DNA of 64,000 bases from Bacillota bacterium (GTDB lineage Bacteria; Bacillota; Clostridia; Christensenellales; Pumilibacteraceae), in NCBI GenBank assembly GCA_009780135.1, contig WRAP01000006.1, positions 1 through 64,000 on the forward strand, read 5' to 3'. Within the stretch, counting starts at the first letter, position 1. Every line of letters begins with the position of its first letter. The notes below the pieces were generated by a model that worked only from the letters and a program-made list of their open reading frames with translations, ran no database searches and was not told the DNA's origin. Positions 52,410 through 60,396 of this stretch are shown here, in pieces. The position numbers were made by a program, and so were the translations under genes.

Positions 52410-54173
52410 ATGCTAAAGATACTACGGTACTTAACTAAAAAAGATGTTTTGATTATTGCTATTATTGCTTTGCTTGTTGTGGGACAGGTTTGGTTAGAAA
52501 TTGAAATACCTAGATTATTGGGCGAGATGGCCCAAGCTATTACTAATCCGTTGGAGCCATTGGTTTTATCGGAAATTTTTGTTACGGGTGGGATTATGGT
52601 GGCATTAGCACTAGGTAGTTTAGTGGCGGCGATTATTTCGGTATTTCTATCTAGTAAAATGGCGGCGGGCTTTGCCAGAAGGTTAAGAGAAAAAGTGTTT
52701 AGTAAGGTAGAGAGTTTTTCTACAGCAGAGGTAAATAATTTTTCGCCTAACAGCTTAATAACCCGTACAACTCAAGATGTAGCTAGGGTGCAAATGATAG
52801 TGGGTGTTGGAGTTAGGCTTTTTGTTAGAGCCCCTGTTATGGCAATTTGGGCACTTAATAGAATCGCTAGTCAAAACTGGTATTATTTGGCTCTTATGGG
52901 CGGAGCATTTACCGTGATGGCTATTCTTGTGGTGTTTATTATTATGATAGCTCTTCCTCGCTTTAGAAAGGTACAAAAATTACTTGATAATATTAACCGT
53001 CTTACAAGAGAAAATTTATCTGGTATAAGAGTTGTTAGGGCATATAACGCAGAGAATTTTCAAACCGAAAAATTCGAGGAAGCCAACAGCGAAATGACAA
53101 AAGAGCAGTTGTTTGTTGAAAGAAGCTTTCAAATAATTCATCCTGGTATGGCACTTATTATAAGCGGGCTTACCGTGGGGATTACTCTTATAACTGCGTT
53201 TTTAATTAGCGGTACTTACGAGGCTACAGTTCAAGACCTTTTGTTTGCTGATATGCTAATGTTTAATCAGTATGCTATGATGGCGATTATGGCATTTGTA
53301 TTACTTATTTTTGTGTTTGCAAATTTGCCAAGGGCTGTGGTTAGTGCTAAAAGGATTTTGGAAGTATTGGATACACAGAGTAGTATTGTAGATGGTGATG
53401 GAGTTATGCCAATAGAAAGTGACATTGGTAAAGTTGAGTTTAGAGGAGTTAGCTTTAAGTATCCCGATGCCGAGCAAAATATTTTAGAAAATATTTCCTT
53501 TACGGCAAACCCCGGAGAAACGGTAGCTTTTATTGGTTCTACAGGTAGCGGAAAATCGACATTGATAAATCTTGCACCAAGGTTTTACGATGCTACAATA
53601 GGCGAGATTTTTATAAGTGGACAAAATATAAAGGATTATAAATTGGCGGATTTAAATCGCCAAATAGGATTTGTTAGTCAAAAAGGGATTATTTTTTCCG
53701 GGACTATAAAAGATAATATTGCTCTAGGTGAGATGGAGGATAGTTTAAGTGAAGCAGAAGTTTTAGAAGCAGTAGAAGTGGCTCAGGCTAGTGATTTCAT
53801 TTTGGCTAAAGAGAGCGGATTAGATAGTCATACGGCACAAGGCGGAACAAATTTATCGGGCGGTCAAAAGCAAAGAGTGTCGATAGCTAGGGCGCTTGCT
53901 AAAAAGCCGAATATTTTAATTTTTGACGACAGTTTTTCGGCACTGGATTATAAAACCGATAGGGCACTTAGGGATAGCCTAAAAACCGAGTTTAAGGGGG
54001 TAACACAGCTTATCGTAGCACAACGCATTGGTACAATAAGAGATGCCGATAAAATTATGGTGCTAGATAAAGGTAAAGCTGTCGGTTACGGCTCGCACAG
54101 CGAACTTATGGCGACTTGCGAAATATATAAAGAGATAGCTTTTTCGCAATTGAGTGAGGAAGAATTGATGTAA
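52410..54173 (+). CDS. ABC exporter half-transporter A (degenerate Walker B)
   Basis: 587 residues: a six-helix membrane domain, then a nucleotide-binding domain. Walker A GSTGSGKST, signature LSGGQKQR, and Walker B ILIFDDSFSALD, in which the catalytic Glu is Asp. This is a hallmark of the inactive partner in heterodimeric exporters such as TM287 or BmrC. Its partner is the next ABC gene, now separated by a 502-bp mobile element. The substrate is unknown, commonly drugs or lipids. Confidence 0.9.
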   Translation: MLKILRYLTKKDVLIIAIIALLVVGQVWLEIEIPRLLGEMAQAITNPLEPLVLSEIFVTGGIMVALALGSLVAAIISVFLSSKMAAGFARRLREKVFSKVESFSTAEVNNFSPNSLITRTTQDVARVQMIVGVGVRLFVRAPVMAIWALNRIASQNWYYLALMGGAFTVMAILVVFIIMIALPRFRKVQKLLDNINRLTRENLSGIRVVRAYNAENFQTEKFEEANSEMTKEQLFVERSFQIIHPGMALIISGLTVGITLITAFLISGTYEATVQDLLFADMLMFNQYAMMAIMAFVLLIFVFANLPRAVVSAKRILEVLDTQSSIVDGDGVMPIESDIGKVEFRGVSFKYPDAEQNILENISFTANPGETVAFIGSTGSGKSTLINLAPRFYDATIGEIFISGQNIKDYKLADLNRQIGFVSQKGIIFSGTIKDNIALGEMEDSLSEAEVLEAVEVAQASDFILAKESGLDSHTAQGGTNLSGGQKQRVSIARALAKKPNILIFDDSFSALDYKTDRALRDSLKTEFKGVTQLIVAQRIGTIRDADKIMVLDKGKAVGYGSHSELMATCEIYKEIAFSQLSEEELM

Positions 54174-54186
54174 TCAATTCGAGTTT

Positions 54187-54688
54187 AATGAGAAATTAGA
54201 AATGAGGCGAATGAGAAATTGTTGACTTATTAAATAAAAGAAAAACATTTGGAGTAAATTATGAAAGAAAATATCATGTTAGAAAAAGCTCTAAAATTTG
54301 GAGTACGAGTAATAAAATTGGCAAGGTTTTTAGACGAACAAAAACATAAAGTTGTTGCTAATCAAATTTTGCGTAGTGGTATGAGCGTAGGTGCAAATAT
54401 TTCAGAAAGCGAATACGCATCTAGTAGTGCAGATTTTATAAATAAATTGCAAATAGCACGAAAAGAAGCTAACGAAACAAAATATTGGTTACGCCTATTA
54501 AAAGAAGCTGAAATTATAGAAAATAAATTATTCGAAAGTTTATTTTCAGACTTAGATGAGATTACAAAATTATTAGGTGCAAGTGTTCTTACAGCAAAGA
54601 AATCTAAATAATTTATTATCTTTGCGATTAGAAAAAGTTGCTTAATAAATCTTTAATTTCTCATTCACCTCATTTCTAATTTCTCATT
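54187..54688 (+). mobile_element. 502-bp mobile element carrying a four-helix-bundle gene
   Basis: 34-bp inverted repeats, 54187-54220 and 54655-54688, match at 33 of 34 positions (AATGAGAAATTAGAAATGAG start). GTTGACTTATT follows inside the left arm. Between the arms is one gene for a four-helix-bundle protein. The element splits two ABC genes that elsewhere are adjacent. The arms resemble the gene-less elements at 34028-34202 and 36434-36558. A clear target duplication was not seen. Confidence 0.75.
54261..54611 (+). CDS. Four-helix-bundle protein of the 23S-rRNA intervening-sequence family
   Basis: 116 residues with the family signature: LILRSGMSVGANISESEY-like (ILRSGMSVGANISESEY), then DFINKLQIARKEANETKYWLRLLKEAEII. 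The family (S23/bAvd-like) is found in intervening sequences of 23S rRNA genes and, as Avd, in diversity-generating retroelements. It is thought to bind nucleic acid. GGAG sits 6 nt before the ATG. Here it lies between inverted repeats in an intergenic site, as in 23S intervening sequences, where the ends form a stem. No reverse transcriptase is nearby. Confidence 0.9.
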   Translation: MKENIMLEKALKFGVRVIKLARFLDEQKHKVVANQILRSGMSVGANISESEYASSSADFINKLQIARKEANETKYWLRLLKEAEIIENKLFESLFSDLDEITKLLGASVLTAKKSK

Positions 54689-54696
54689 GAGATAAA

Positions 54697-56637
54697 ATGC
54701 AAAATCAAGGACACAACATAAAGGTACAGCGCCCAGAGGAGCGACCTAAAAAAAGTAAGGATTTCAAAAAAGCGATAAAACAATTATTTTCCTTTCTAAA
54801 ACCGTTTAGAGTGCTAATGATTCTAGCACTTAGTTTTGCATTGCTTGGAGCAGTTTTACAAATATTTTTTCCTCTTTTTATCGGAAATATTACCGAACAC
54901 ATCGCAGGTGTTTTAAGGCAACCTATCGATACTTATCCATACTATATCCTAGGTACTCCTATTGATATATCTATGGTTCTTAGGTTAGCAATTATTGCCG
55001 GTACTTTAGCTCTCGGCGGAATAATTTTTTCGTTTTTGCAAGGCTTCATTATGACTACCGTAACGCAAAGAGCGGTCGAGAAAATGCGTAGCCGAATTAT
55101 TAAAAAACTTAATATCTTGCCACTTAAATATTTTGATACAACTAGCTTTGGCGACATTTTAGCAAGGCTCACAAGCGATGTGGATTTGGTTGGTCAGTGG
55201 CTTGGGCATCTTGTTATAACTCTTGTAACGAGTATATTTTTAATGACGGGAATTCTTACGATGATGTTTATAATAAATTGGATTATGGCACTTTCTGCTA
55301 TCGGTGCTACGCTGATAGGTGCCTTTGTGAGCGTTTTTATAATGAAGAACAGCCAAAAATATCATAAAAGACGACAAAAGAAAATGGGGCAGTTAAGTGG
55401 TCAAATAGAAGAAACATATGCAGGGCATAGTATTGTAAAGGCATATTCGGCAGGAGATAAAATAAAGACGGAGTTTAGAAAAACTAATCAAGAATTAGAA
55501 AAAGCACACGGCTTGGCTGATTTTTTCTCTATAGCAATTCATCCGATTATGCATTTTATAGGCAACTTAGGTTTTGTTGTGGTGTGTGTTGTGGGTGTTG
55601 CACTTATTACTAGTGGCAATTTATCCGGTGCAGAGGGCTTTGGGGTTATCGCTAGCTTTTTGATTTTTGTTAGATTGTTTTCTCAACCTCTAATGCAATT
55701 AGCAGAAGCTGGTCAAGGTATACAAATTACAGCCGCTGCAAGTGAGAGGATTTTTGAGTTTTTAGATGAGAGCGAATTAGATGGCGAAGAACATAAAACG
55801 GCAAGGATAGAGAATGTTAAAGGAGAAGTAGAATTTAGAAATGTGGTTTTTGGTTATGATAAAGATAAAACAATTATTAAGAATTTTTCGGCCAATATAA
55901 CTGCTGGTTCTACAGTTGCAATAGTTGGGCCTACAGGCGGTGGCAAAACAACGCTAGTAAATCTTCTTATGCGTTTTTACGAAATTGATAGCGGAGAAAT
56001 TTTAATAGACGGCATAAATATCAAAGATATGAAGAGGGAAGAATTAGCATCGCTTTTTGGAATGGTTCTTCAAGACACTTGGATTTTTGAAGGCACGATA
56101 GGTGAGAATATTGCTTATAACAATTTTTCAACGCACAACACACGATGCACAACGCACAATGAAAGGCGATTTAATGATAATATTGTAGGGGCGACTGTCG
56201 CCCGCCAATGCAAGTACCCCCTTGAATCTGTAATTGGAGCGTCTAAAATGGCAAACCTAGACCATTTTATCCGCACACTTCCTAATGGTTACGATACTGT
56301 ACTAGATGATAAAACTAACTTAAGTGGCGGGCAACGGCAACTTGTAACTATAGCTCGTGCGTTTATGGCAAATAAACCTATGCTTATTTTAGATGAAGCT
56401 ACAAGTAGCGTAGACACCCGTACAGAAATCCTAATTCAAGAAGCAACCGATCGTTTAACAAAAGGTCGCACAACTTTTGTAATAGCACATCGTCTATCTA
56501 CAATAAAAAATGCCGACCTCATTTTAGTGCTTAAGGACGGTGATATAATCGAAAAAGGTAATCATACGGAATTATTAGCACAAAACGGTTTTTATGCTTC
56601 GCTATACAATGCACAGTTTGCAAAGTATGAAGGATAA
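54697..56637 (+). CDS. ABC exporter half-transporter B
   Basis: 646 residues with a six-helix domain and an intact nucleotide-binding domain: Walker A GPTGGGKTT, signature LSGGQRQL, Walker B MLILDEATSSVD. It pairs with the gene at 52410, supplying the active catalytic site. About 35 extra residues (roughly 478-513, STHNTRCTTHNERR...VGATVARQ) sit between NIAYNN and VIGASKMAN, encoded by two different repeats. The mobile element ends 8 nt before the ATG and leaves no good ribosome binding site. Confidence 0.9.
   Translation: MQNQGHNIKVQRPEERPKKSKDFKKAIKQLFSFLKPFRVLMILALSFALLGAVLQIFFPLFIGNITEHIAGVLRQPIDTYPYYILGTPIDISMVLRLAIIAGTLALGGIIFSFLQGFIMTTVTQRAVEKMRSRIIKKLNILPLKYFDTTSFGDILARLTSDVDLVGQWLGHLVITLVTSIFLMTGILTMMFIINWIMALSAIGATLIGAFVSVFIMKNSQKYHKRRQKKMGQLSGQIEETYAGHSIVKAYSAGDKIKTEFRKTNQELEKAHGLADFFSIAIHPIMHFIGNLGFVVVCVVGVALITSGNLSGAEGFGVIASFLIFVRLFSQPLMQLAEAGQGIQITAAASERIFEFLDESELDGEEHKTARIENVKGEVEFRNVVFGYDKDKTIIKNFSANITAGSTVAIVGPTGGGKTTLVNLLMRFYEIDSGEILIDGINIKDMKREELASLFGMVLQDTWIFEGTIGENIAYNNFSTHNTRCTTHNERRFNDNIVGATVARQCKYPLESVIGASKMANLDHFIRTLPNGYDTVLDDKTNLSGGQRQLVTIARAFMANKPMLILDEATSSVDTRTEILIQEATDRLTKGRTTFVIAHRLSTIKNADLILVLKDGDIIEKGNHTELLAQNGFYASLYNAQFAKYEG
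56128..56163. repeat. In-frame repeat related to 61216-61250
   Basis: GCACAACACACGATGCACAA and CGCACAATG on the plus strand. Its reverse complement aligns with the recD2 segment as ATTGTGC.TTGT.CA......TTGTG.GTTG. Confidence 0.55.
56184..56206. repeat. In-frame GTAGGGGCGA repeat
   Basis: TGTAGGGGCGACTGTCGCCC then GCC, read as VGATVARQ in the ABC protein; compare 42464-42490. Confidence 0.75.
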
Positions 56638-56665
56638 AAAGGAATTATCATTTACTTTTCATAAA

Positions 56666-56790
56666 TTCGACAAAATCTCTAATCTAATTTTAATTTACAA
56701 TTTTTTAAAAGAATGGTATTATATTTTTATTGTCGGCAAGGGTGCCGATACTCAAAGCATGGATAATTTTTAAGTGTGTCCGTGCTTTTG
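56666..56790 (+). promoter_or_regulatory. Leader region of the ABC-FtsX gene with candidate 0A box and hairpins
   Basis: TTCGACA (56666-56672) is a reversed 0A box. TCGGCAAGGGTGCCGA (56732-56747) and AAAGCATGGA with TCCGTGCTTT (about 56754-56789) form hairpins, the second followed by a T-rich run, so it could attenuate transcription of the gene at 56827. Confidence 0.4.
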
Positions 56791-56826
56791 TTTTGAGAAA
56801 TGTAAATAAGGGAGAAAATATAAAAA

Positions 56827-59802
56827 ATGCTTCAATTAAACAATATAAAAAAAGATTATATATCGGCTAGCGGTGTGGTACATGCGTTAAAGGGGATAAA
56901 CCTTAGCTTTAGAAAAAGCGAGTTTGTGTCTATTTTAGGACCTAGCGGTTGCGGTAAAACTACCATGCTAAATCTTATCGGCGGGTTAGATAAGTATACT
57001 AGTGGTGATTTAGTGATAAGCGGTCGAAGTACAAGAGGTTTTGCCGACCGTGATTGGGATGTTTACCGTAATCATAAGGTTGGCTTTATTTTTCAGAGCT
57101 ATAATCTAATTCCGCATCAAACTGTGCTAAACAATGTAGCACTGGCTTTAACGATTGCCGGTGTTAGTAAAGAAGAAAGAGTTAGGCGTGCTAAAGAAGC
57201 ACTGGATAAAGTAGGATTAAGCGATAAGTATTATAAAAAACCTAATCAATTATCGGGCGGTCAGTGTCAAAGGGTAGCGATAGCAAGAGCTTTGATAAAC
57301 GACCCTGAAATTTTATTAGCAGACGAGCCAACAGGGGCACTAGATAGTGAAACCAGCGTTCAGATTATGGAGTTGATTAAAGAGATAGCTAAAGAGCGTC
57401 TTGTTATAATGGTTACCCATAATCCTGATTTAGCCGAACAATACTCTACTAGGATTATCAAATTACACGACGGATTACTGACTGAAGATTCAGACCCTTA
57501 TATTCCAGAAACGGTTACAAAAACATCTATGGGTGGGGCTACCTTTAGTCGTTCGCAAAAAACTAAAACGGCAAAACCGAAAACAACCTCTAAAGAAAGA
57601 GCTAAAATGTCTTTCTTTACGGCTTTCCGTTTATCTCTAAATAATCTATTTACCAAAAAAGCCCGTACGATAGTAATGAGTGTTGCTAGTGCTATTGGTA
57701 TTATCGGCGTATCTCTTGTACTTGCTGTTAGCTTTGGTGTTCAAAACTTTATCGGCGATATGCAAAACGAAATGCTAGCAGGTAATCCTATACAAATAAA
57801 CCAAACAGGCTTTGATATGGATGCTATTGCTAATCTTATGAATCCGCCTGAAACAGCCGACCTTGTTGTAGGTAATTGGGTAAATGTAGAGGCTATGATA
57901 GCAGAGCTTTACGGTATGATTGGCGACATGGATGATATTTTTGTTCAAAACCGTATCGACCGCAACTATATGCAGTTTTTAATGGATATGCCACAGGAGT
58001 ATTTTAGCACTATGCACTTTCTTTACGGGTTAAATACGGCTTATTCTATATTTACAGATTTTAGTGGAGAAGGGCAATACACCAGTATGGCGGGCATTTT
58101 AGCTACATACGGTGCATTATTAGAAAATATAGAAGGGTTTGCTGATTTTGCTCAGTTATTGAGTATGGTTGGTACTCCTATTAGGCAAGCGCCGATGTTT
58201 GATACAGATATAGCAACAGATTATCTATTAACTCAGTTTGATATAGTGGCAACTAGAGAAGGACATAGAGACGGTATAGCAAGAGAGAAAAACGAGGTTA
58301 TGATAGTGCTTGGTAGAGATAATGTTTTAACAGATATAATGCTTGGTCAAATTGGTTTTTACTCGCAAGAAGAGTTTCTAAATATTGTTTACGGTGTAGT
58401 AGAAGATGATAATTACAATCCATATCTAACAAATGCTGATAGGGTAGAGTTTAATGAATTATTAGATCATCGTATGATATGGCAACCAAATAATAATATT
58501 TTTACTGAAAATAAGAACTTTTTTAATTTGGCTAATATTATGCCACAGCTTTTAACAGGTAATATTCCCTTTGAATACAATCCCATTATAAATAGTGTAG
58601 CAGACGGTGTTGAACTTAATGTGGTTGGCATTTTAGCACCTAGAAACGATGCTAGTTCTGTAATGTTAAATAGTGGTGTTTATTATACAACTGCATTAGC
58701 TGAATACATGATATACCGAAACTGGGATTCGTATTTAATTAGATATATGCGTGAAAATTTTCTTGAAAACGGTCTATCCGGTGCTATTATGGAGCTAGGT
58801 GGTGAAGAAGGTATGGATTTTCTGCCTGGATTGATTCCGTCTCATCTTACTCCTATTGCACCGGCGTCTGGTAATGTAATACCTTTTTTGATGCCTTATA
58901 ATTACCGTGGCAGAGAGGGTACAACTACTAATCTTGTAGGCAGTGTAGACGGCAGTTTAATGGGAATGATTTTTGGAGGCATGGGCGGTGGCGGAGCAGG
59001 TGGCATGGACGGTTTAGTAATGTCTAGCGTGGGTCTAAGGCAATTTGGAGGTAATGTTTATTCTATAATAGAACGAGCTGAAGAAGCAGACGAAGCAAAC
59101 GGCATTTCGGTAAATGACATAATAAGTTGGGAAGTATTTTTTGATGCTAACGGCGATACTTTTCCATTGCCGTTTAGTATTTCGATTTTCTCCTCTACCT
59201 TTTCTCAAGTTGACCAAGTTACAAGATACTTGCGTATGTGGAATAACCGCAACGAATTTAATTTACGGCAGAATTTTTATATAGATTTAGAATTCTCTGA
59301 TGGGACGAGTATAACATTAGCACCCGACGATAGAGAAAGGGTACAGTATACCGATATGCTATCGCTTATAATGACACTAATTAGTCAGTTGATTTTAATT
59401 ATTACAATAGCTTTAGTAGCGTTTACGGCACTCTCGCTCGTGGTAAGTAGTGTTATGATAGGTATTTTGACTTATGTATCGGTAATGGAGAGAATAAAAG
59501 AGATAGGTGTTATTCGTAGCTTAGGTGGTCGTAAGCGAGATGTAAGTAATCTATTTACTGCCGAAACCTTTATACTCGGACTAACAGCGGGTGTTGTGGG
59601 GATAGCTATAACATATTTACTATCTATATTTATCAATATAATAGTGGGTGTTTTAGCAGGTGTAAGCGGTATAGCCGCACTTCCGTGGTGGGTAGCACTC
59701 ATTATGATTGGTATAAGCATAGGTTTAACAATGTTAGCAGGTATACTTCCAAGCGGAAGTGCCGCCAGAAAAGACCCTGTTGTAGCACTTAGAGCAGAGT
59801 AG
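56827..59802 (+). CDS. ABC transporter ATPase fused to an FtsX-like permease
   Basis: 991 residues. An N-terminal MacB/LolD-type ATPase (Walker A GPSGCGKTT, signature LSGGQCQR, Walker B ILLADEPTGALD) is joined to a permease. The first helix is at about residues 281-303, a large extracellular domain of 550 residues with a Gly/Met-rich stretch (GGMGGGGAGGMDG) follows, then three C-terminal helices in FtsX pattern (LIMTLISQLILIITIALVAF onward, ending PSGSAARKDPVVALRAE). Such pumps extract lipoproteins or antimicrobial peptides. GGGAG lies about 11 nt upstream. Confidence 0.9.
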   Translation: MLQLNNIKKDYISASGVVHALKGINLSFRKSEFVSILGPSGCGKTTMLNLIGGLDKYTSGDLVISGRSTRGFADRDWDVYRNHKVGFIFQSYNLIPHQTVLNNVALALTIAGVSKEERVRRAKEALDKVGLSDKYYKKPNQLSGGQCQRVAIARALINDPEILLADEPTGALDSETSVQIMELIKEIAKERLVIMVTHNPDLAEQYSTRIIKLHDGLLTEDSDPYIPETVTKTSMGGATFSRSQKTKTAKPKTTSKERAKMSFFTAFRLSLNNLFTKKARTIVMSVASAIGIIGVSLVLAVSFGVQNFIGDMQNEMLAGNPIQINQTGFDMDAIANLMNPPETADLVVGNWVNVEAMIAELYGMIGDMDDIFVQNRIDRNYMQFLMDMPQEYFSTMHFLYGLNTAYSIFTDFSGEGQYTSMAGILATYGALLENIEGFADFAQLLSMVGTPIRQAPMFDTDIATDYLLTQFDIVATREGHRDGIAREKNEVMIVLGRDNVLTDIMLGQIGFYSQEEFLNIVYGVVEDDNYNPYLTNADRVEFNELLDHRMIWQPNNNIFTENKNFFNLANIMPQLLTGNIPFEYNPIINSVADGVELNVVGILAPRNDASSVMLNSGVYYTTALAEYMIYRNWDSYLIRYMRENFLENGLSGAIMELGGEEGMDFLPGLIPSHLTPIAPASGNVIPFLMPYNYRGREGTTTNLVGSVDGSLMGMIFGGMGGGGAGGMDGLVMSSVGLRQFGGNVYSIIERAEEADEANGISVNDIISWEVFFDANGDTFPLPFSISIFSSTFSQVDQVTRYLRMWNNRNEFNLRQNFYIDLEFSDGTSITLAPDDRERVQYTDMLSLIMTLISQLILIITIALVAFTALSLVVSSVMIGILTYVSVMERIKEIGVIRSLGGRKRDVSNLFTAETFILGLTAGVVGIAITYLLSIFINIIVGVLAGVSGIAALPWWVALIMIGISIGLTMLAGILPSGSAARKDPVVALRAE

Positions 59803-59822
59803 ATATTTAATGAAAACTTAAT

Positions 59823-59867
59823 ATTTAAAAATGTCGGATTTATTAAATAAGTCCGACATTTTTAAAT
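59823..59867. terminator. Bidirectional terminator
   Basis: 16-bp arms ATTTAAAAATGTCGGA/TCCGACATTTTTAAAT between convergent genes. Confidence 0.88.
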
Positions 59868-59884
59868 TTTTATTTTTACATGAA

Positions 59885-60205
59885 TTAACTTCCCTGAAAA
59901 TTAACAACATTCTCACTCTCTTCTTCGTCCCATGGGTCTGGTATCATAGAGTGAAGAGTCGAATTAAAATCAAATTCGTCATCGGTTAGTGGATTGCCCA
60001 TCGGTACCGGCACATCAACAGCAAAATCGGATTGTTGTCTAAAATAATCCTCTGCCATCTCGGCATCCCGCATTGGATTATCATTTTCAAACGGTGTTTT
60101 AAGCTGCTGCTCTCTTTCAATTTCCTCTAGTGTCTTTTTGTAGTGATTATAAGCCTTTATAGGCTCAAACTCATCACTACCATCAATATTTGTAAATTCT
60201 TGCAT
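59885..60205 (-). CDS. Small acidic hypothetical protein
   Basis: 106 residues, strongly acidic, with no hydrophobic segment, probably soluble and largely disordered; a helix at about 18-36 (YNHYKKTLEEIEREQQLK). I do not recognise it. It reads away from recD2. The intergenic region holds two hairpins. Confidence 0.55.
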   Translation of the reverse strand: MQEFTNIDGSDEFEPIKAYNHYKKTLEEIEREQQLKTPFENDNPMRDAEMAEDYFRQQSDFAVDVPVPMGNPLTDDEFDFNSTLHSMIPDPWDEEESENVVNFQGS

Positions 60206-60246
60206 TTTTTATGTAGCAAACCGCAACTAAAATTGTCAGTTTGCCA

Positions 60247-60334
60247 AAACTCCTTATCGGTAGTATGTGTAGATGAGGAGTTTTTATGTAAAAAAATCCC
60301 ACCATACTAGTATTTGCTAGCGTGGGGATTTTTT
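60247..60334 (+). terminator. Two hairpins between the acidic gene and recD2
   Basis: AAAACTCCT/AGGAGTTTT (60247-60284) and AAAAAATCCC/GGGGATTTTTT (60291-60334), each ending in T-rich sequence. No plus-strand gene precedes them closely, so they may be transcript-leader hairpins or end an antisense RNA. Confidence 0.45.
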
Positions 60335-60336
60335 GT

Positions 60337-60367
60337 TATAATAAATTTGCTTGGAACTGTAAAGAAA
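60337..60367 (+). promoter_or_regulatory. recD2 promoter and start region
   Basis: TATAAT (60337-60342) without a clear -35. TTGGAACTGTAAAGAAA (60351-60367) begins 14 nt after the first base of the -10, exactly as at mnmG. Confidence 0.5.
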
Positions 60368-60396
60368 TTTGTACAGTTACTTACACGATAGTAAAA

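Noticed and set aside
54261-54611. Possible diversity-generating retroelement, because of the Avd-like protein
   Set aside because: There is no reverse transcriptase gene and no template/variable repeat pair in the window.
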